From Oscillospiraceae bacterium (GTDB lineage: Bacteria; Bacillota; Clostridia; Oscillospirales; Acutalibacteraceae), in assembly GCA_003526845.1 (NCBI GenBank), contig DPVM01000002.1:1-64000 (forward strand): a stretch of 64,000 nucleotides of DNA, given 5' to 3'. Position 1 is the first letter of the stretch, and every line of letters begins with the position of its first letter. Under the pieces are notes generated by a model, which was not told where the DNA came from, made no database searches, and worked only from the letters and a program-made list of their open reading frames with translations. Both the position numbers and the translations under genes were made by a program. Of this stretch, positions 41,555-50,940 are shown in pieces.

Positions 41555-42394
41555 ATGATTTTTTTGATTATATTTATTGCGGTATTACTGCTTGCAATAT
41601 TTTTATATCTTCAAAACAATTTGATTGATGTTACAAAATACAGATTAAAAAGCGATAACATAATAAATCGCATTAAAATAGTTCAGCTCTCCGACCTTCA
41701 CTCTAAATCAAGCGAAAAGATTTTGTCAGTCACAAAGAATCAGAAGCCCGACATAATAGTTATAACCGGCGATTATATTAACGACAAATGTAAAAACAAA
41801 GACAAAATGCTTGATTTCGGCAAAAAACTTGTCGAAATTTGCCCCGTGTACTATATAACCGGTAACCACGAGCGCAGGCTTGAAAATTTTGACGAACTTA
41901 TGGAAGAGCTAAGAAAAATCGGCTTTACAGTATTACTTAACGAAATCGCAACCGACAGAACAAATGACAATCTTATTCAGATTTTGGGTCTTGACGAAAA
42001 TCAAGCAAATTTTGAGGATTACAAAGCGCGTAAAAACGGAACATTTATATACAAGGATATGTCGCCGTATTTCAACAGACTTGACACAAAGTCTGGATAT
42101 AAAATCGTTTTATCCCACTTCCCGGAAAATTTCAGAGCGGTTGCGGAAAACAATTATGAGAAATACGATTTTGATCTGCAGCTGTCCGGTCACGCGCACG
42201 GCGGTCAATTCAAACTGCCGTTTATCGGTCCCGTATTCTCACCCGGTCAAGGCTTATTTCCGAAATACGCGCAGGGCGAACACGGTGACAGACCCAAATT
42301 GATCGTCTCGCGCGGAATAGGCAACGCCGAATTTCCGTTTAGGCTGTTTAATCACCCGGAAATTAATGTTATTACAATAAGTAAAAAAATATAA
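41555..42394 (+). CDS. Membrane-anchored metallophosphoesterase (YkuE-like)
   Basis: The 279-aa product has an N-terminal hydrophobic helix (IFLIIFIAVLLLAIFLYL) and a calcineurin-like domain with QLSDLHS near residue 48, ITGDYI near 70, ITGNHERR near 105 and SGHAHGGQFKLP near 213. The metal-binding set is complete. It is most like YkuE/YaeI enzymes that act near the membrane, for which lipid-linked substrates have been proposed. The gene is monocistronic, with AGGTG before the ATG and a terminator behind. Confidence 0.9.
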   Translation: MIFLIIFIAVLLLAIFLYLQNNLIDVTKYRLKSDNIINRIKIVQLSDLHSKSSEKILSVTKNQKPDIIVITGDYINDKCKNKDKMLDFGKKLVEICPVYYITGNHERRLENFDELMEELRKIGFTVLLNEIATDRTNDNLIQILGLDENQANFEDYKARKNGTFIYKDMSPYFNRLDTKSGYKIVLSHFPENFRAVAENNYEKYDFDLQLSGHAHGGQFKLPFIGPVFSPGQGLFPKYAQGEHGDRPKLIVSRGIGNAEFPFRLFNHPEINVITISKKI

Positions 42395-42400
42395 CAAAGC

Positions 42401-42429
42401 AAAGACTGCGTATAGAAAACGCAGTCTTT
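42401..42429. terminator. Bidirectional terminator between metallophosphoesterase and yigZ
   Basis: AAAGACTGCGT pairs with ACGCAGTCTTT in an 11-bp stem with a 7-nt loop; TTTTTT follows on the plus strand. Confidence 0.88.
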
Positions 42430-42430
42430 T

Positions 42431-43054
42431 TTAACCTATTTTATCAAATTTTCTGCCGAGTCTTCTAATTCTATATTTTCCGTTGCTGACATCGGTCAAT
42501 CTCTCGGCAAGTATTTTTGCATATTTTTCTTTAACGGTAAAAATAACCTTTACCTTGTCGGAAAAATCGGAACCTTCGATATTCGCACCGACCTCATTGA
42601 GTAAAACAACCAATCTGTCATAAAAGGAATAATCAATATCACAGCGATAAATACCGCATTCAGCCATTGTAACAATGTTAGCCGCCTCAATAGCAATTTT
42701 TGATGTATGCGAATATGCTCTGACAAGACCGCCGGCGCCAAGCAATGTACCGCCGAAATATCGCGTTGCGACAACGCAAACATTAACAAGATTTTCTTTC
42801 AGCAAAACATCAAGCACGGGAACACCGGCAGTACCCGACGGCTCGCCGTCATCGCTGTATCTCTGAAAATTGTTGTCACGCAAAACATATGCATAAACAT
42901 TGTGAGTTGCGTCCCAATGCATTGCTTTTATTGTGTTGATAAAATCCGCCGCCTCGTCCGGTGTGGAAACCGGCTTTGCGTATCCGATAAACTTTGATTT
43001 TTTTTCAATAAAGAAGTCGCTTGCTTCTTTTTCAACTGTTCTGTATTCTTCCAT
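42431..43054 (-). CDS. yigZ: YigZ/IMPACT family protein
   Basis: The 207-aa protein has the IMPACT/UPF0029 core, with SKFIGYAKPV, the signature RYSDDGEPSGTAGVPVL and RYFGGTLLGAGGLVRAYS, and a C-terminal ferredoxin-like domain. It may be involved in translation control like its eukaryotic relative, but the bacterial role is unproven. The start at 43054 is an ATG with a weak ribosome site; an upstream TTG is in frame but lies in the rpmE terminator. Confidence 0.88.
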   Translation of the reverse strand: MEEYRTVEKEASDFFIEKKSKFIGYAKPVSTPDEAADFINTIKAMHWDATHNVYAYVLRDNNFQRYSDDGEPSGTAGVPVLDVLLKENLVNVCVVATRYFGGTLLGAGGLVRAYSHTSKIAIEAANIVTMAECGIYRCDIDYSFYDRLVVLLNEVGANIEGSDFSDKVKVIFTVKEKYAKILAERLTDVSNGKYRIRRLGRKFDKIG

Positions 43055-43077
43055 AAAATCTGTCCGCAATAAAAACA

Positions 43078-43098
43078 AGGCAATCCTTCGGATTGCCT
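43078..43098 (-). terminator. Terminator after rpmE
   Basis: AGGCAATCC and GGATTGCCT pair in a 9-bp stem around a tight GAA loop; the minus strand continues TTGTTTTTATTG. yigZ starts 24 nt further on, so it may depend on readthrough. Confidence 0.85.
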
Positions 43099-43116
43099 AA
43101 ATTTTTAATATTTCGA

Positions 43117-43320
43117 TTATGCTTTCTTAGCAAATCTTTTGTTGAATCTGTCAACTCGTCCGCCTGTATCAACAAGCTTTTGCTTACCTGTGTAGAATGG
43201 GTGACATTTTGAGCAAATATCAACCTTCATATCGCCTTTAGTACTCTTTGTTTCATAGACAGCACCGCAAGCGCATCTAACTGTGCAATTTTCATAGTTT
43301 GGATGAATTCCGTCTTTCAT
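43117..43320 (-). CDS. rpmE: 50S ribosomal protein L31
   Basis: The 67-aa product starts MKDGIHPNYENCTVRCACG and carries the zinc-binding Cys set (C12-region CTVRCACG and CSKCHPFYTGKQK). It is therefore the zinc-containing paralogue (RpmE rather than the zinc-free YtiA type), which has its own control under zinc limitation in Bacillus. The KGDMKVDICSKCHPFYTG stretch is typical. It has a strong promoter and its own terminator. Confidence 0.96.
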   Translation of the reverse strand: MKDGIHPNYENCTVRCACGAVYETKSTKGDMKVDICSKCHPFYTGKQKLVDTGGRVDRFNKRFAKKA

Positions 43321-43355
43321 TAACTATCACCTCACTTAATCTCATAACGCACTGT

Positions 43356-43384
43356 ATTATAACAAACACAAAACGAAAATGCAA
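43356..43384 (-). promoter_or_regulatory. SigA promoter of rpmE
   Basis: TTGCAT (43379-43384) and TATAAT (43356-43361), 17 bp apart on the minus strand, about 35 nt upstream of the ATG. Confidence 0.75.
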
Positions 43385-43398
43385 GTGTTTTTTTGAAA

Positions 43399-46300
43399 TT
43401 ATTTATAAATACATATTTTATTTAACGCAAACGAATACAAAACAGCCTCTTTAACTGGCTTTTTCAGCGTTTTTTCAACAGCTTTTCTGTAAAAGGCTAT
43501 TTGGTTTTTATACAAATCAAGCAGTTCTTCCTCACTGCTTACCCTATCAGTTTTATAATCGACAAGAACAAGTTCACCATTTTCCTCAAATACGCAGTCG
43601 GCTATTCCCTGAATAAGCACTGAATCGGTATATTGAGTATCCTCGATTTGGTTAACGGGAACATATGATGAAACTTTGATTTCTCTGTAAATTTTGTCTG
43701 CGTTAAACATTCTTGAAGCAAAATCGCTTTCAAAAAGTGTTTTCAATTTATCTCTGCTGAGTGATTTTGCCTGCTCGGGCATAATATAACCGTTATCGGT
43801 CAGGCGTGCTATTTCGCTCTCCAAGTCAGATTTTGCATTTGAATAATCGCAGTATTGCATAAATGCGTGCATAGCCGTTCCTTTTTCGGCGGCTGTCATA
43901 CCGCTTTCATTAAGAAACGCCGGCTTGCTTGTTGCAAAAAATCTGTAGCTTTGCTCCTTTTCGTCAAGCGTTGATGCGGTTCTTTTTGATGCAAACGAGG
44001 CAAGCTCACTGCGCTCATATTTAAAAGCGAGTTTTTCTCTGATTTGTTCGACAAGTTCGTCATTCGGCTTTACATCCGTTTGCTCATCCGATGTATTTTC
44101 GATTTCACCCGAAATCACCTGAATGTCCAAATTAAAATCGAAACCGTTGTGCAAAGGTTTAATATCATTTTCACAGCAATCACGGAGTATTTTGCCGTCC
44201 TTGTGCAAAAGTGCGCAAAGTAAAATCAAATCGCCGTCATTGTTAATGCCCTTAACGGAAAGCGGAATGATTTTATTACAGTAAAGTTTTGACGACAGTT
44301 TATTAATATGGTCGGCATAAGTCCCGTTTTTAAATGTTGCAAATGTAATAAACTGCTCTTTGGCACGCGTTACGGCAACATAAAGCACCCTCAAATTTTC
44401 ACTCATTGATGCATAGAAATTGACACTTTTTATGCATGTATATTGCAGAGAATTATATCTGCATAAAAGCTCCTCATTATTAACTTTAAGCCCTATTCCC
44501 CATTTTGAATTAAGTTGAGTCAGCGCACTTAAATCAAAAGTATTATACTGTTTTTCACTGCCTGCAAGAATCACAATAGGAAATTCAAGACCCTTTGAAT
44601 GATGAACGGACATAAGTAAAACGCTTTGCTCACCGCTGTGGTTAATATCTGCACTTTCAACGGAAAGCTTTGAATTAATAATACTGTCTACATATCTTAC
44701 AAAAGCCGTCAATCCTACATTACTGCCGCTGTCAAAATTTTTAGCGATTTGTAAAAAGCGCATAATATTCAATTTGCGCTGTTCGGCATTGCCCATAGCG
44801 GATATAAGAGATATATAAGATGCAGTTTCAATTATATATCTTATGAATGACTCAACCGACATGGTTGCCGCCGCTTTTCTGTAGGCGTTTAGGTCGTCGA
44901 GAAATTTAGCGAAATGCTCTTTGTCGGCTACAATTGATGAATATAAATTTGGTGCGGAGCGCATCAGCCTTGCGTTTGCAATATCATCCGGCGTATATCC
45001 GTAAAACACCGACATAAGCGTTGCAAGCAAAGGCACATCCTGAATAGGATTGTCAATAACCCTTATTAACGAAAGTAGTATAGAAATTTCGTTATTCTCA
45101 AAAAGATTGATTTTGTTGCCTGCAGCAACCGGAATATTGCATTCCTCAAAAATTCTTGAATAAATCGGAATACTGTTTTTTGCGGACCTGAAAAGCACGG
45201 CAAAATCACCGTAATTTATATTGCGATATGAATCTCCGTCCTTGACCTGTTCTTTATTCTTGATTTTTTCATTAATCAAATGCGCAATTTGGTACGCCTC
45301 GTATTCGTCCTTATTTTCACCCTCGGGACAGTCGCAAATTCTGATAACGGCAGACGGCACGGAGGTTTTATCATAATTTGCGCCGTAATTGAGATATTCT
45401 GCGCTGTCATAATCCATTTCGCCAACGCGCTTTGACATCAGCTGTGCAAACAAATAGTTGCAATAACTGCATATGTCACTGCGCGAGCGGAAGTTCATAT
45501 CAAGAAAAATCTTTTGCTTAACCGAGTCGGAAATTTCATTATATAATGTATATGTATCGCGCTTTGAATTGAAAATCTGCGGCATGGCAAGCCTAAAGCG
45601 ATAAATGCTTTGCTTAACATCGCCAACCATAAATCGATTTTTACCGTTCGAAATTGTTTCAAACAGCTTATCCTGCGCGGAATTTGTGTCCTGATACTCA
45701 TCAACAAGGATTTCATAGAAATTATTCTGATATTCCTTTGCCAAGTCGGTTACACAAACCTCGCCGTTTTCAGCCTTTGCGAAAAGCAAATCAATAGCAA
45801 AATGCTCAATATCCGAAAACGAATATTTATTAATTTCGTTTTTTTCTCCCAAAAGCCGTGAGTTAAATTCTTTAACAATTGAGCAAAGCAAAGTAACAAT
45901 AGGAAAAAGCTTTTTGTTATCTTCTGCGAAAACACCGGCACTTGTTTTCATAAGCGAGGCGCAGTCATTTGTGATAATGCTTTTAAACATATCTCTGTTT
46001 GCGGAAATAACAGCCTTTGAATCGCTTGTGTAATTTCGTTTGTAAGGCATTCTGCCGAATGACGCATTAAGCAGAGCATCCTTTAAATCGTCCCAAGTGT
46101 CGTTGAGCGCTGACTTTATCCGATTGAGTATTGCTGTGTCATCATCAAGCATATGCGAGTATTTTTCATATAGTTCGTCGCTTTCATACAATGATGATTT
46201 TGAGTTGTCGAGGAGTTCCTCGGCAACACTTAAATTATATTTAATTTCTTCGAAAATATACTTCTTTAACTCGCTGTCCTCAATTGAAACGGCAGGATTA

Positions 46301-46893
46301 TACAGCTCGCACGCGGAATCAAGCCAATCGTTAGGAAACGGTTGAGCCATAATATAGTGGCTGATGCTGCGTATCGCATCCGACAATGCATTGTCGTTTT
46401 TAGAAGCTGATAAAAGCTCAACAAGAGAAATAAACTCATCATTTGAGTTTTCGTAATGCTCCTCAACAATCTCATCTGCAACGCGCCTTTGCAAAAGCTC
46501 GTCATCTGAATTGTCAAGAATATCAAAATCCTGCGAAATATCAAGCGAAAAGAAATTTTCACGAACAAGATTTATGCAAAACGAGTCGATAGTGCAAATT
46601 TTTGCGCCCGGAAGCAATGAAAGTTGCTCGAGCACAAGTGTATTATTCGGGTTTTCTGCAGCAATTTTGTTGAGTGATTTGGCTATTCTTGCGCGCATTT
46701 CAGCTGCCGCGGCATTAGTAAATGTAACAATAAGGAGCTTATCAATGCTTACGGGATTGTTTTTGTCAGTAATCATATTTATTACGCGCTGAACAAGTAC
46801 GGCTGTTTTGCCGGAGCCTGCCGCCGCGCTGACAATGATGTTACTGCCTCGTGCGTTGATTGCATTGTTTTGTGAATCGGTCCATTTAGGCAT
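43399..46893 (-). CDS. addA: AddA helicase-nuclease subunit
   Basis: AddAB processes double-strand breaks for recombination. AddA has 1164 aa with UvrD-type helicase motifs: Walker A in SAAAGSGKTAVL (near residue 23), LVDEYQDTNSAQD near 400 and the RFRLAMPQIF region, LLMSVHHSKGLEFP, and VAVTRAKEQ. The C-terminal RecB-like nuclease motif is LVDYKTDRV near 1113. All motifs are intact. Its start overlaps the addB stop by 8 bp, the usual addB-addA order. Confidence 0.96.
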   Translation of the reverse strand: MPKWTDSQNNAINARGSNIIVSAAAGSGKTAVLVQRVINMITDKNNPVSIDKLLIVTFTNAAAAEMRARIAKSLNKIAAENPNNTLVLEQLSLLPGAKICTIDSFCINLVRENFFSLDISQDFDILDNSDDELLQRRVADEIVEEHYENSNDEFISLVELLSASKNDNALSDAIRSISHYIMAQPFPNDWLDSACELYNPAVSIEDSELKKYIFEEIKYNLSVAEELLDNSKSSLYESDELYEKYSHMLDDDTAILNRIKSALNDTWDDLKDALLNASFGRMPYKRNYTSDSKAVISANRDMFKSIITNDCASLMKTSAGVFAEDNKKLFPIVTLLCSIVKEFNSRLLGEKNEINKYSFSDIEHFAIDLLFAKAENGEVCVTDLAKEYQNNFYEILVDEYQDTNSAQDKLFETISNGKNRFMVGDVKQSIYRFRLAMPQIFNSKRDTYTLYNEISDSVKQKIFLDMNFRSRSDICSYCNYLFAQLMSKRVGEMDYDSAEYLNYGANYDKTSVPSAVIRICDCPEGENKDEYEAYQIAHLINEKIKNKEQVKDGDSYRNINYGDFAVLFRSAKNSIPIYSRIFEECNIPVAAGNKINLFENNEISILLSLIRVIDNPIQDVPLLATLMSVFYGYTPDDIANARLMRSAPNLYSSIVADKEHFAKFLDDLNAYRKAAATMSVESFIRYIIETASYISLISAMGNAEQRKLNIMRFLQIAKNFDSGSNVGLTAFVRYVDSIINSKLSVESADINHSGEQSVLLMSVHHSKGLEFPIVILAGSEKQYNTFDLSALTQLNSKWGIGLKVNNEELLCRYNSLQYTCIKSVNFYASMSENLRVLYVAVTRAKEQFITFATFKNGTYADHINKLSSKLYCNKIIPLSVKGINNDGDLILLCALLHKDGKILRDCCENDIKPLHNGFDFNLDIQVISGEIENTSDEQTDVKPNDELVEQIREKLAFKYERSELASFASKRTASTLDEKEQSYRFFATSKPAFLNESGMTAAEKGTAMHAFMQYCDYSNAKSDLESEIARLTDNGYIMPEQAKSLSRDKLKTLFESDFASRMFNADKIYREIKVSSYVPVNQIEDTQYTDSVLIQGIADCVFEENGELVLVDYKTDRVSSEEELLDLYKNQIAFYRKAVEKTLKKPVKEAVLYSFALNKICIYK

Positions 46894-49800
46894 TTTGCTC
46901 CTCCCCTCTCAACAAATCCAAAACTTCACGGTCGGTGCGTTCAGTCATCTCGTTTGGTGTAACATCGCATCTGTTTCGGCAAATATCAATATAGTCGCAA
47001 AATTCGCATGTTTTGTCGTAATTTTTGCCGTTTATCGGATGTTGCATAATTTTTCCGTCGTGCAAAGAGTCACCCATTTCTTTGACAAGCGCATCAACCT
47101 TACGCGAAATCATACCGATTTCCTCAAGAGTGACAATGCTGCCGGTCAAGCCCGACTTTTTTGTGTATTTAACAGGCAAGAATTTGCCCATCAAATCCTT
47201 TTCCATATGCTCGGCTATTTCGTTTTCCTCATCGTTTAAGACAATTCCCTTCATTTTAAATGATGAGTTTTCTTTTGATTCGAGCGTTGCGGTATCAAAC
47301 GCATTGTCGATATTGATAATATCTCTTGCTGAGTGCATATATAACACTCCAGAGCCAATTCCCGAAAGCTTGTTATCGCTTTCACACAAAGTAAAAAGAT
47401 AAACAAACATTTGGAGATTAATGCCGTACATTATATCATTTAGTGAAAAAGTTTTGTTGCCCGATTTATAGTCAACTACACGGACATACTGCTTACCGTT
47501 TTGGGTAAATGTGTCAACACGGTCAATAGAGCCTTTGATTTTAACCGTTCCGCCGTCGGAAAGACGAATTGTTTTGGATTTAACAGGCTCATTATCCGAG
47601 CCATCACCGATTTTAAGTTCAAAAGCTTTTGCCTCAAAATCAGACTGTGAAAACTCTTCTTTAAGCCTTAAAACAACAGAGGTCAGCATTTTCGAAAGGC
47701 GCATAAACTGATACTTAAAACGCATGGTAAAATCATCGCTGTTACCCATTTTGTTTTGCAAAAAATCTGTTAAATACTCATTGACAAGTGTTGATATTTC
47801 ATCATTAGAGAGTGCTGTAAGTCCGTCGCTGCCGCATTTTTTAATAATTTGTTCTAGGACATAATGAATAACGGTGCCTGTTTGCATGGCATCCATCTCT
47901 GCCTTTGCACGCGGCTTTGCGTTAAGACCGAATTTACAAAAATATTTAAACGAGCACTTAAAATACTCTTCAATCTTGCTTGCCGACAAATACATATCTT
48001 TTTTGAACAAATCAACGGCAGTCGATTTGTTTTTGATTTGCATTTGCTCGTCAGAGGTGAGCGCATCAACAGCTTGAACTTTTTTCTGAAATTGCGGCAA
48101 TGTGTTAAAATATGATTTTAGTGATGCCGTAAATTCGCTTTGTTCATTATATTTCGAAGCAAGAATTTCAAATGCGTTGTCATTGCTTTCAAGTGAAGAT
48201 AAATCATAATTATCTGTAAAGCATTTTTCTTTGACAGATAAAACAGAAGACTCAATGCCTGTAATAATTGAGGATTTTTCGCCGTCACCGCAGTAAGAAA
48301 CAAAAAGTTTTTCTCTCGCCGCGGAAATTGCCATATAAGCAAAATATTTTTCCTGCGCGAGGAAAGTCGCACCATAGGAATAAAGTTTGAAATCGTTATC
48401 AATAAGACTTACACGGTCGCTTTCGGTAAGTAAGCCCGATGAAGAAATATTTTGCGGAAATTCGCCTTCATTCGCGCCGAGAACGAACACTGCGCGCGGA
48501 TTGTTACAACGCAACCTGTCGGCGGCGCCAATTTGAACATTATCAAGCCCGGATGGCAAACTGCCCAAATCCTCATTTGAAATCATAAGTGAGAATAAAT
48601 CATAAAACTCCTTATATGTTATGCATTCATCAGTGCTGACAGTTGCAAGCTCATTGAGAATGTTCATCAGCAAATCCCACACTCTGCCAAGCTCTTTGGC
48701 AGCAGACGACATACCGTTATTATCAAGATCAATTGCGAGTGCTTTCAAACTTTTATCACATTTAAAATTCATCAATGTATAGTAAATTGCTTTACATATG
48801 CTTTTGCAATTTCTGCCGTTTGAATTTTTGATGAATTTTTCTGTTTTTTCAATGATATATTCTCTGCTTTTATTGAGAGCATCAATTTGTTTTCTGTCGC
48901 TGTCGCTGATATTTTCAACATATCCTTTTGTGCTTGCTTCAAACGGTACTTTCCATCTTTTGCCGTTAATATTCCACATAAAAGCATAATTTTCAAGCCT
49001 GTTAATGCTGTCGCTTGACAGTTCCGTAAGACCTGTTTTTAAAAGAGAAAAAATATCGTCACTTCGATAAGAATACATGGCGCATCTGAGCAGGAAATTT
49101 ACAAACATCACAATAGGCTGTGACGATATATTTTGACGCTCATCATTAAAATAAGGAATATTGTATTTAGAAAAAGCAAACTGCAATTCCTTTTGATATT
49201 TGTCAAGGTCGCGGACAATAACAGCAATTTCGTTTGCTCTGTATCCGTCGCGCAAAAGTCTTGAAATATTCTTTGCTGCATTATCACATTCGTCGCTTAT
49301 TTCTCTTGCACAGTAAACGGAAATATTGTCGCACGCCCCATTGTATTGCTCTTTAATATTTGAAAAAGCATTTTTTTCAACAACAGCAAGCTCCGGATTT
49401 AAAAATCTGTGGCTTTCTGTGAGCATAATCGGATTCATATAAGGCACATTTGCTTTTTTTGAAACCGATTTCAAAATTCTTATATTTGAATTAACATATG
49501 TAAAGGTATCGAATTTTGAATTATTAATGTCGCTGTCGGTGCAGAATGTAATATAAACTGCCTTCGCCTGTTTTAAAATGACCTCAATAATTTTATATTC
49601 CTGCGCAACAAAGCCGTTAAAGCCGTCAATAAACACAGTCCTGTCCTTAAAATAATCGGTATTAAGGAGCTTTTCATAAAGGCGTGTCAATTCATTGGCG
49701 CCGTCATAAAATTTGCCGTCAATAAGTGAATCATATGCACCGATAATCAAGGCTATATCGTTTAACTTTCGACTTAATATTTCCTTATCGGTAGATTTAG

Positions 49801-50221
49801 CAGCGGCTGAAATATCGTCAACGCTTACTCTGCACGATTTCATTTCGTCATAAACACTGACAACGGACGAAATAAACGAAACGGAAGAAAGATTTTTAGT
49901 GAATAATTCAAGCTGATCCTGCACCATTTCGATTGCTTTTTTCATCAAAACAGCTTTTGAGCCTGCGGAAAGAATAGAAAGGATATCACCGCCGTATTTT
50001 TTTGAAACCTCGGAGGAGAGGCGGGAAAATGATGAATTTTCGACATTTGAAATACCGCTCTCTCCCAAATCACACAAAAGGCGTCGCTCCGCAACAAACG
50101 AGAATTGCTCCGGAGTGATTAACAGTATATTCTTTTCGCCGTTTTCGGTCAGCTTTTTTATGTTGTCAAACACAAATTCGGTTTTGCCGAATCCCGACCT
50201 GCCTAATACAAGTTGAAGCAT
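46886..50221 (-). CDS. addB: AddB helicase-nuclease subunit
   Basis: AddB partners AddA as the subunit that carries the second nuclease and recognises Chi sites. The 1111-aa product has Walker A GRSGFGKTEF at residues 8-17, a nuclease site VRVVDYKSGN near 910, and the four-Cys iron-sulphur set: CSFKYFCKF near 763 and CEFCDYIDIC near 1075. Starting 11 nt after the DUF2461 gene, it belongs to the same long operon as murD and ligA. ATG with a modest ribosome site. Confidence 0.96.
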   Translation of the reverse strand: MLQLVLGRSGFGKTEFVFDNIKKLTENGEKNILLITPEQFSFVAERRLLCDLGESGISNVENSSFSRLSSEVSKKYGGDILSILSAGSKAVLMKKAIEMVQDQLELFTKNLSSVSFISSVVSVYDEMKSCRVSVDDISAAAKSTDKEILSRKLNDIALIIGAYDSLIDGKFYDGANELTRLYEKLLNTDYFKDRTVFIDGFNGFVAQEYKIIEVILKQAKAVYITFCTDSDINNSKFDTFTYVNSNIRILKSVSKKANVPYMNPIMLTESHRFLNPELAVVEKNAFSNIKEQYNGACDNISVYCAREISDECDNAAKNISRLLRDGYRANEIAVIVRDLDKYQKELQFAFSKYNIPYFNDERQNISSQPIVMFVNFLLRCAMYSYRSDDIFSLLKTGLTELSSDSINRLENYAFMWNINGKRWKVPFEASTKGYVENISDSDRKQIDALNKSREYIIEKTEKFIKNSNGRNCKSICKAIYYTLMNFKCDKSLKALAIDLDNNGMSSAAKELGRVWDLLMNILNELATVSTDECITYKEFYDLFSLMISNEDLGSLPSGLDNVQIGAADRLRCNNPRAVFVLGANEGEFPQNISSSGLLTESDRVSLIDNDFKLYSYGATFLAQEKYFAYMAISAAREKLFVSYCGDGEKSSIITGIESSVLSVKEKCFTDNYDLSSLESNDNAFEILASKYNEQSEFTASLKSYFNTLPQFQKKVQAVDALTSDEQMQIKNKSTAVDLFKKDMYLSASKIEEYFKCSFKYFCKFGLNAKPRAKAEMDAMQTGTVIHYVLEQIIKKCGSDGLTALSNDEISTLVNEYLTDFLQNKMGNSDDFTMRFKYQFMRLSKMLTSVVLRLKEEFSQSDFEAKAFELKIGDGSDNEPVKSKTIRLSDGGTVKIKGSIDRVDTFTQNGKQYVRVVDYKSGNKTFSLNDIMYGINLQMFVYLFTLCESDNKLSGIGSGVLYMHSARDIINIDNAFDTATLESKENSSFKMKGIVLNDEENEIAEHMEKDLMGKFLPVKYTKKSGLTGSIVTLEEIGMISRKVDALVKEMGDSLHDGKIMQHPINGKNYDKTCEFCDYIDICRNRCDVTPNEMTERTDREVLDLLRGEEQNA

Positions 50222-50232
50222 AATTTGCCTTT

Positions 50233-50940
50233 CTATTCGGGCTTAATTAAACCCTCATACATCATTCTTTCGTGTGCCTCTGTCATAAATTCATACATAG
50301 GTCTTGCAATATCAAAAGCAAGCTTCATTTCGTCTATAACCGCTGTTGAATTGATTTTTTTCATATCAAGCGAATTATAGGTGAAACTGAAATTTTTTGC
50401 CGACAAATACGGTTTTAGCTTTTTCGGAGCATCGGGATATTTGTCTTTTTTATAATAATCGCGACAGTCAAAAACAAATCCCGCGTCCTCACACGCCTTG
50501 AGAGCCTTCATAAACCGCTTGGGCTGTTCCAAAATCATTTGATGAACAACCTGAAAATGAGTCGGTCGCCAAGTCCAAAACACAAGACCGTAGCCATAAC
50601 TGTTAGGATAAAATTCGAAATAATAAAACGGTGCGCATGGGTATTCTTTTTTATATCTCCTGAAAAACACCCACATATTTTCTCTGTACTTTTCTTTTGA
50701 GCGGTTGCCCCTTGTGTCGCGTGCAATACGCGAAACGGCGCGCACCGGGTCAAGATACATTTTATCGTCAATGTCATACAAAGCATCGCTTAAATCAAGA
50801 ACCATTTGTCGAAGAGGAACAGTAATTCCCTGTTTCAGCCGTTCCTTATTCTCCTCATAAAACGGCTTTGAATTATTAAAACGGTTTATGCACAGTAATT
50901 CTATATTCTCGGGCTTAATTCCGCTGTAATTATATTCCAT
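50233..50940 (-). CDS. DUF2461 family protein
   Basis: The 235-aa protein matches DUF2461: FYEENKERLKQGITVPLRQMV, RDTRGNRSKEKYREN and YYFEFYPNSYGYGLVFWTW (written in part), then SLDMKKINSTAVIDE. The family is widespread and of unknown function. It is cytosolic, without signal or membrane segments. It overlaps the upstream PLP-lyase gene by 11 bp and sits 11 nt before addB. Confidence 0.85.
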   Translation of the reverse strand: MEYNYSGIKPENIELLCINRFNNSKPFYEENKERLKQGITVPLRQMVLDLSDALYDIDDKMYLDPVRAVSRIARDTRGNRSKEKYRENMWVFFRRYKKEYPCAPFYYFEFYPNSYGYGLVFWTWRPTHFQVVHQMILEQPKRFMKALKACEDAGFVFDCRDYYKKDKYPDAPKKLKPYLSAKNFSFTYNSLDMKKINSTAVIDEMKLAFDIARPMYEFMTEAHERMMYEGLIKPE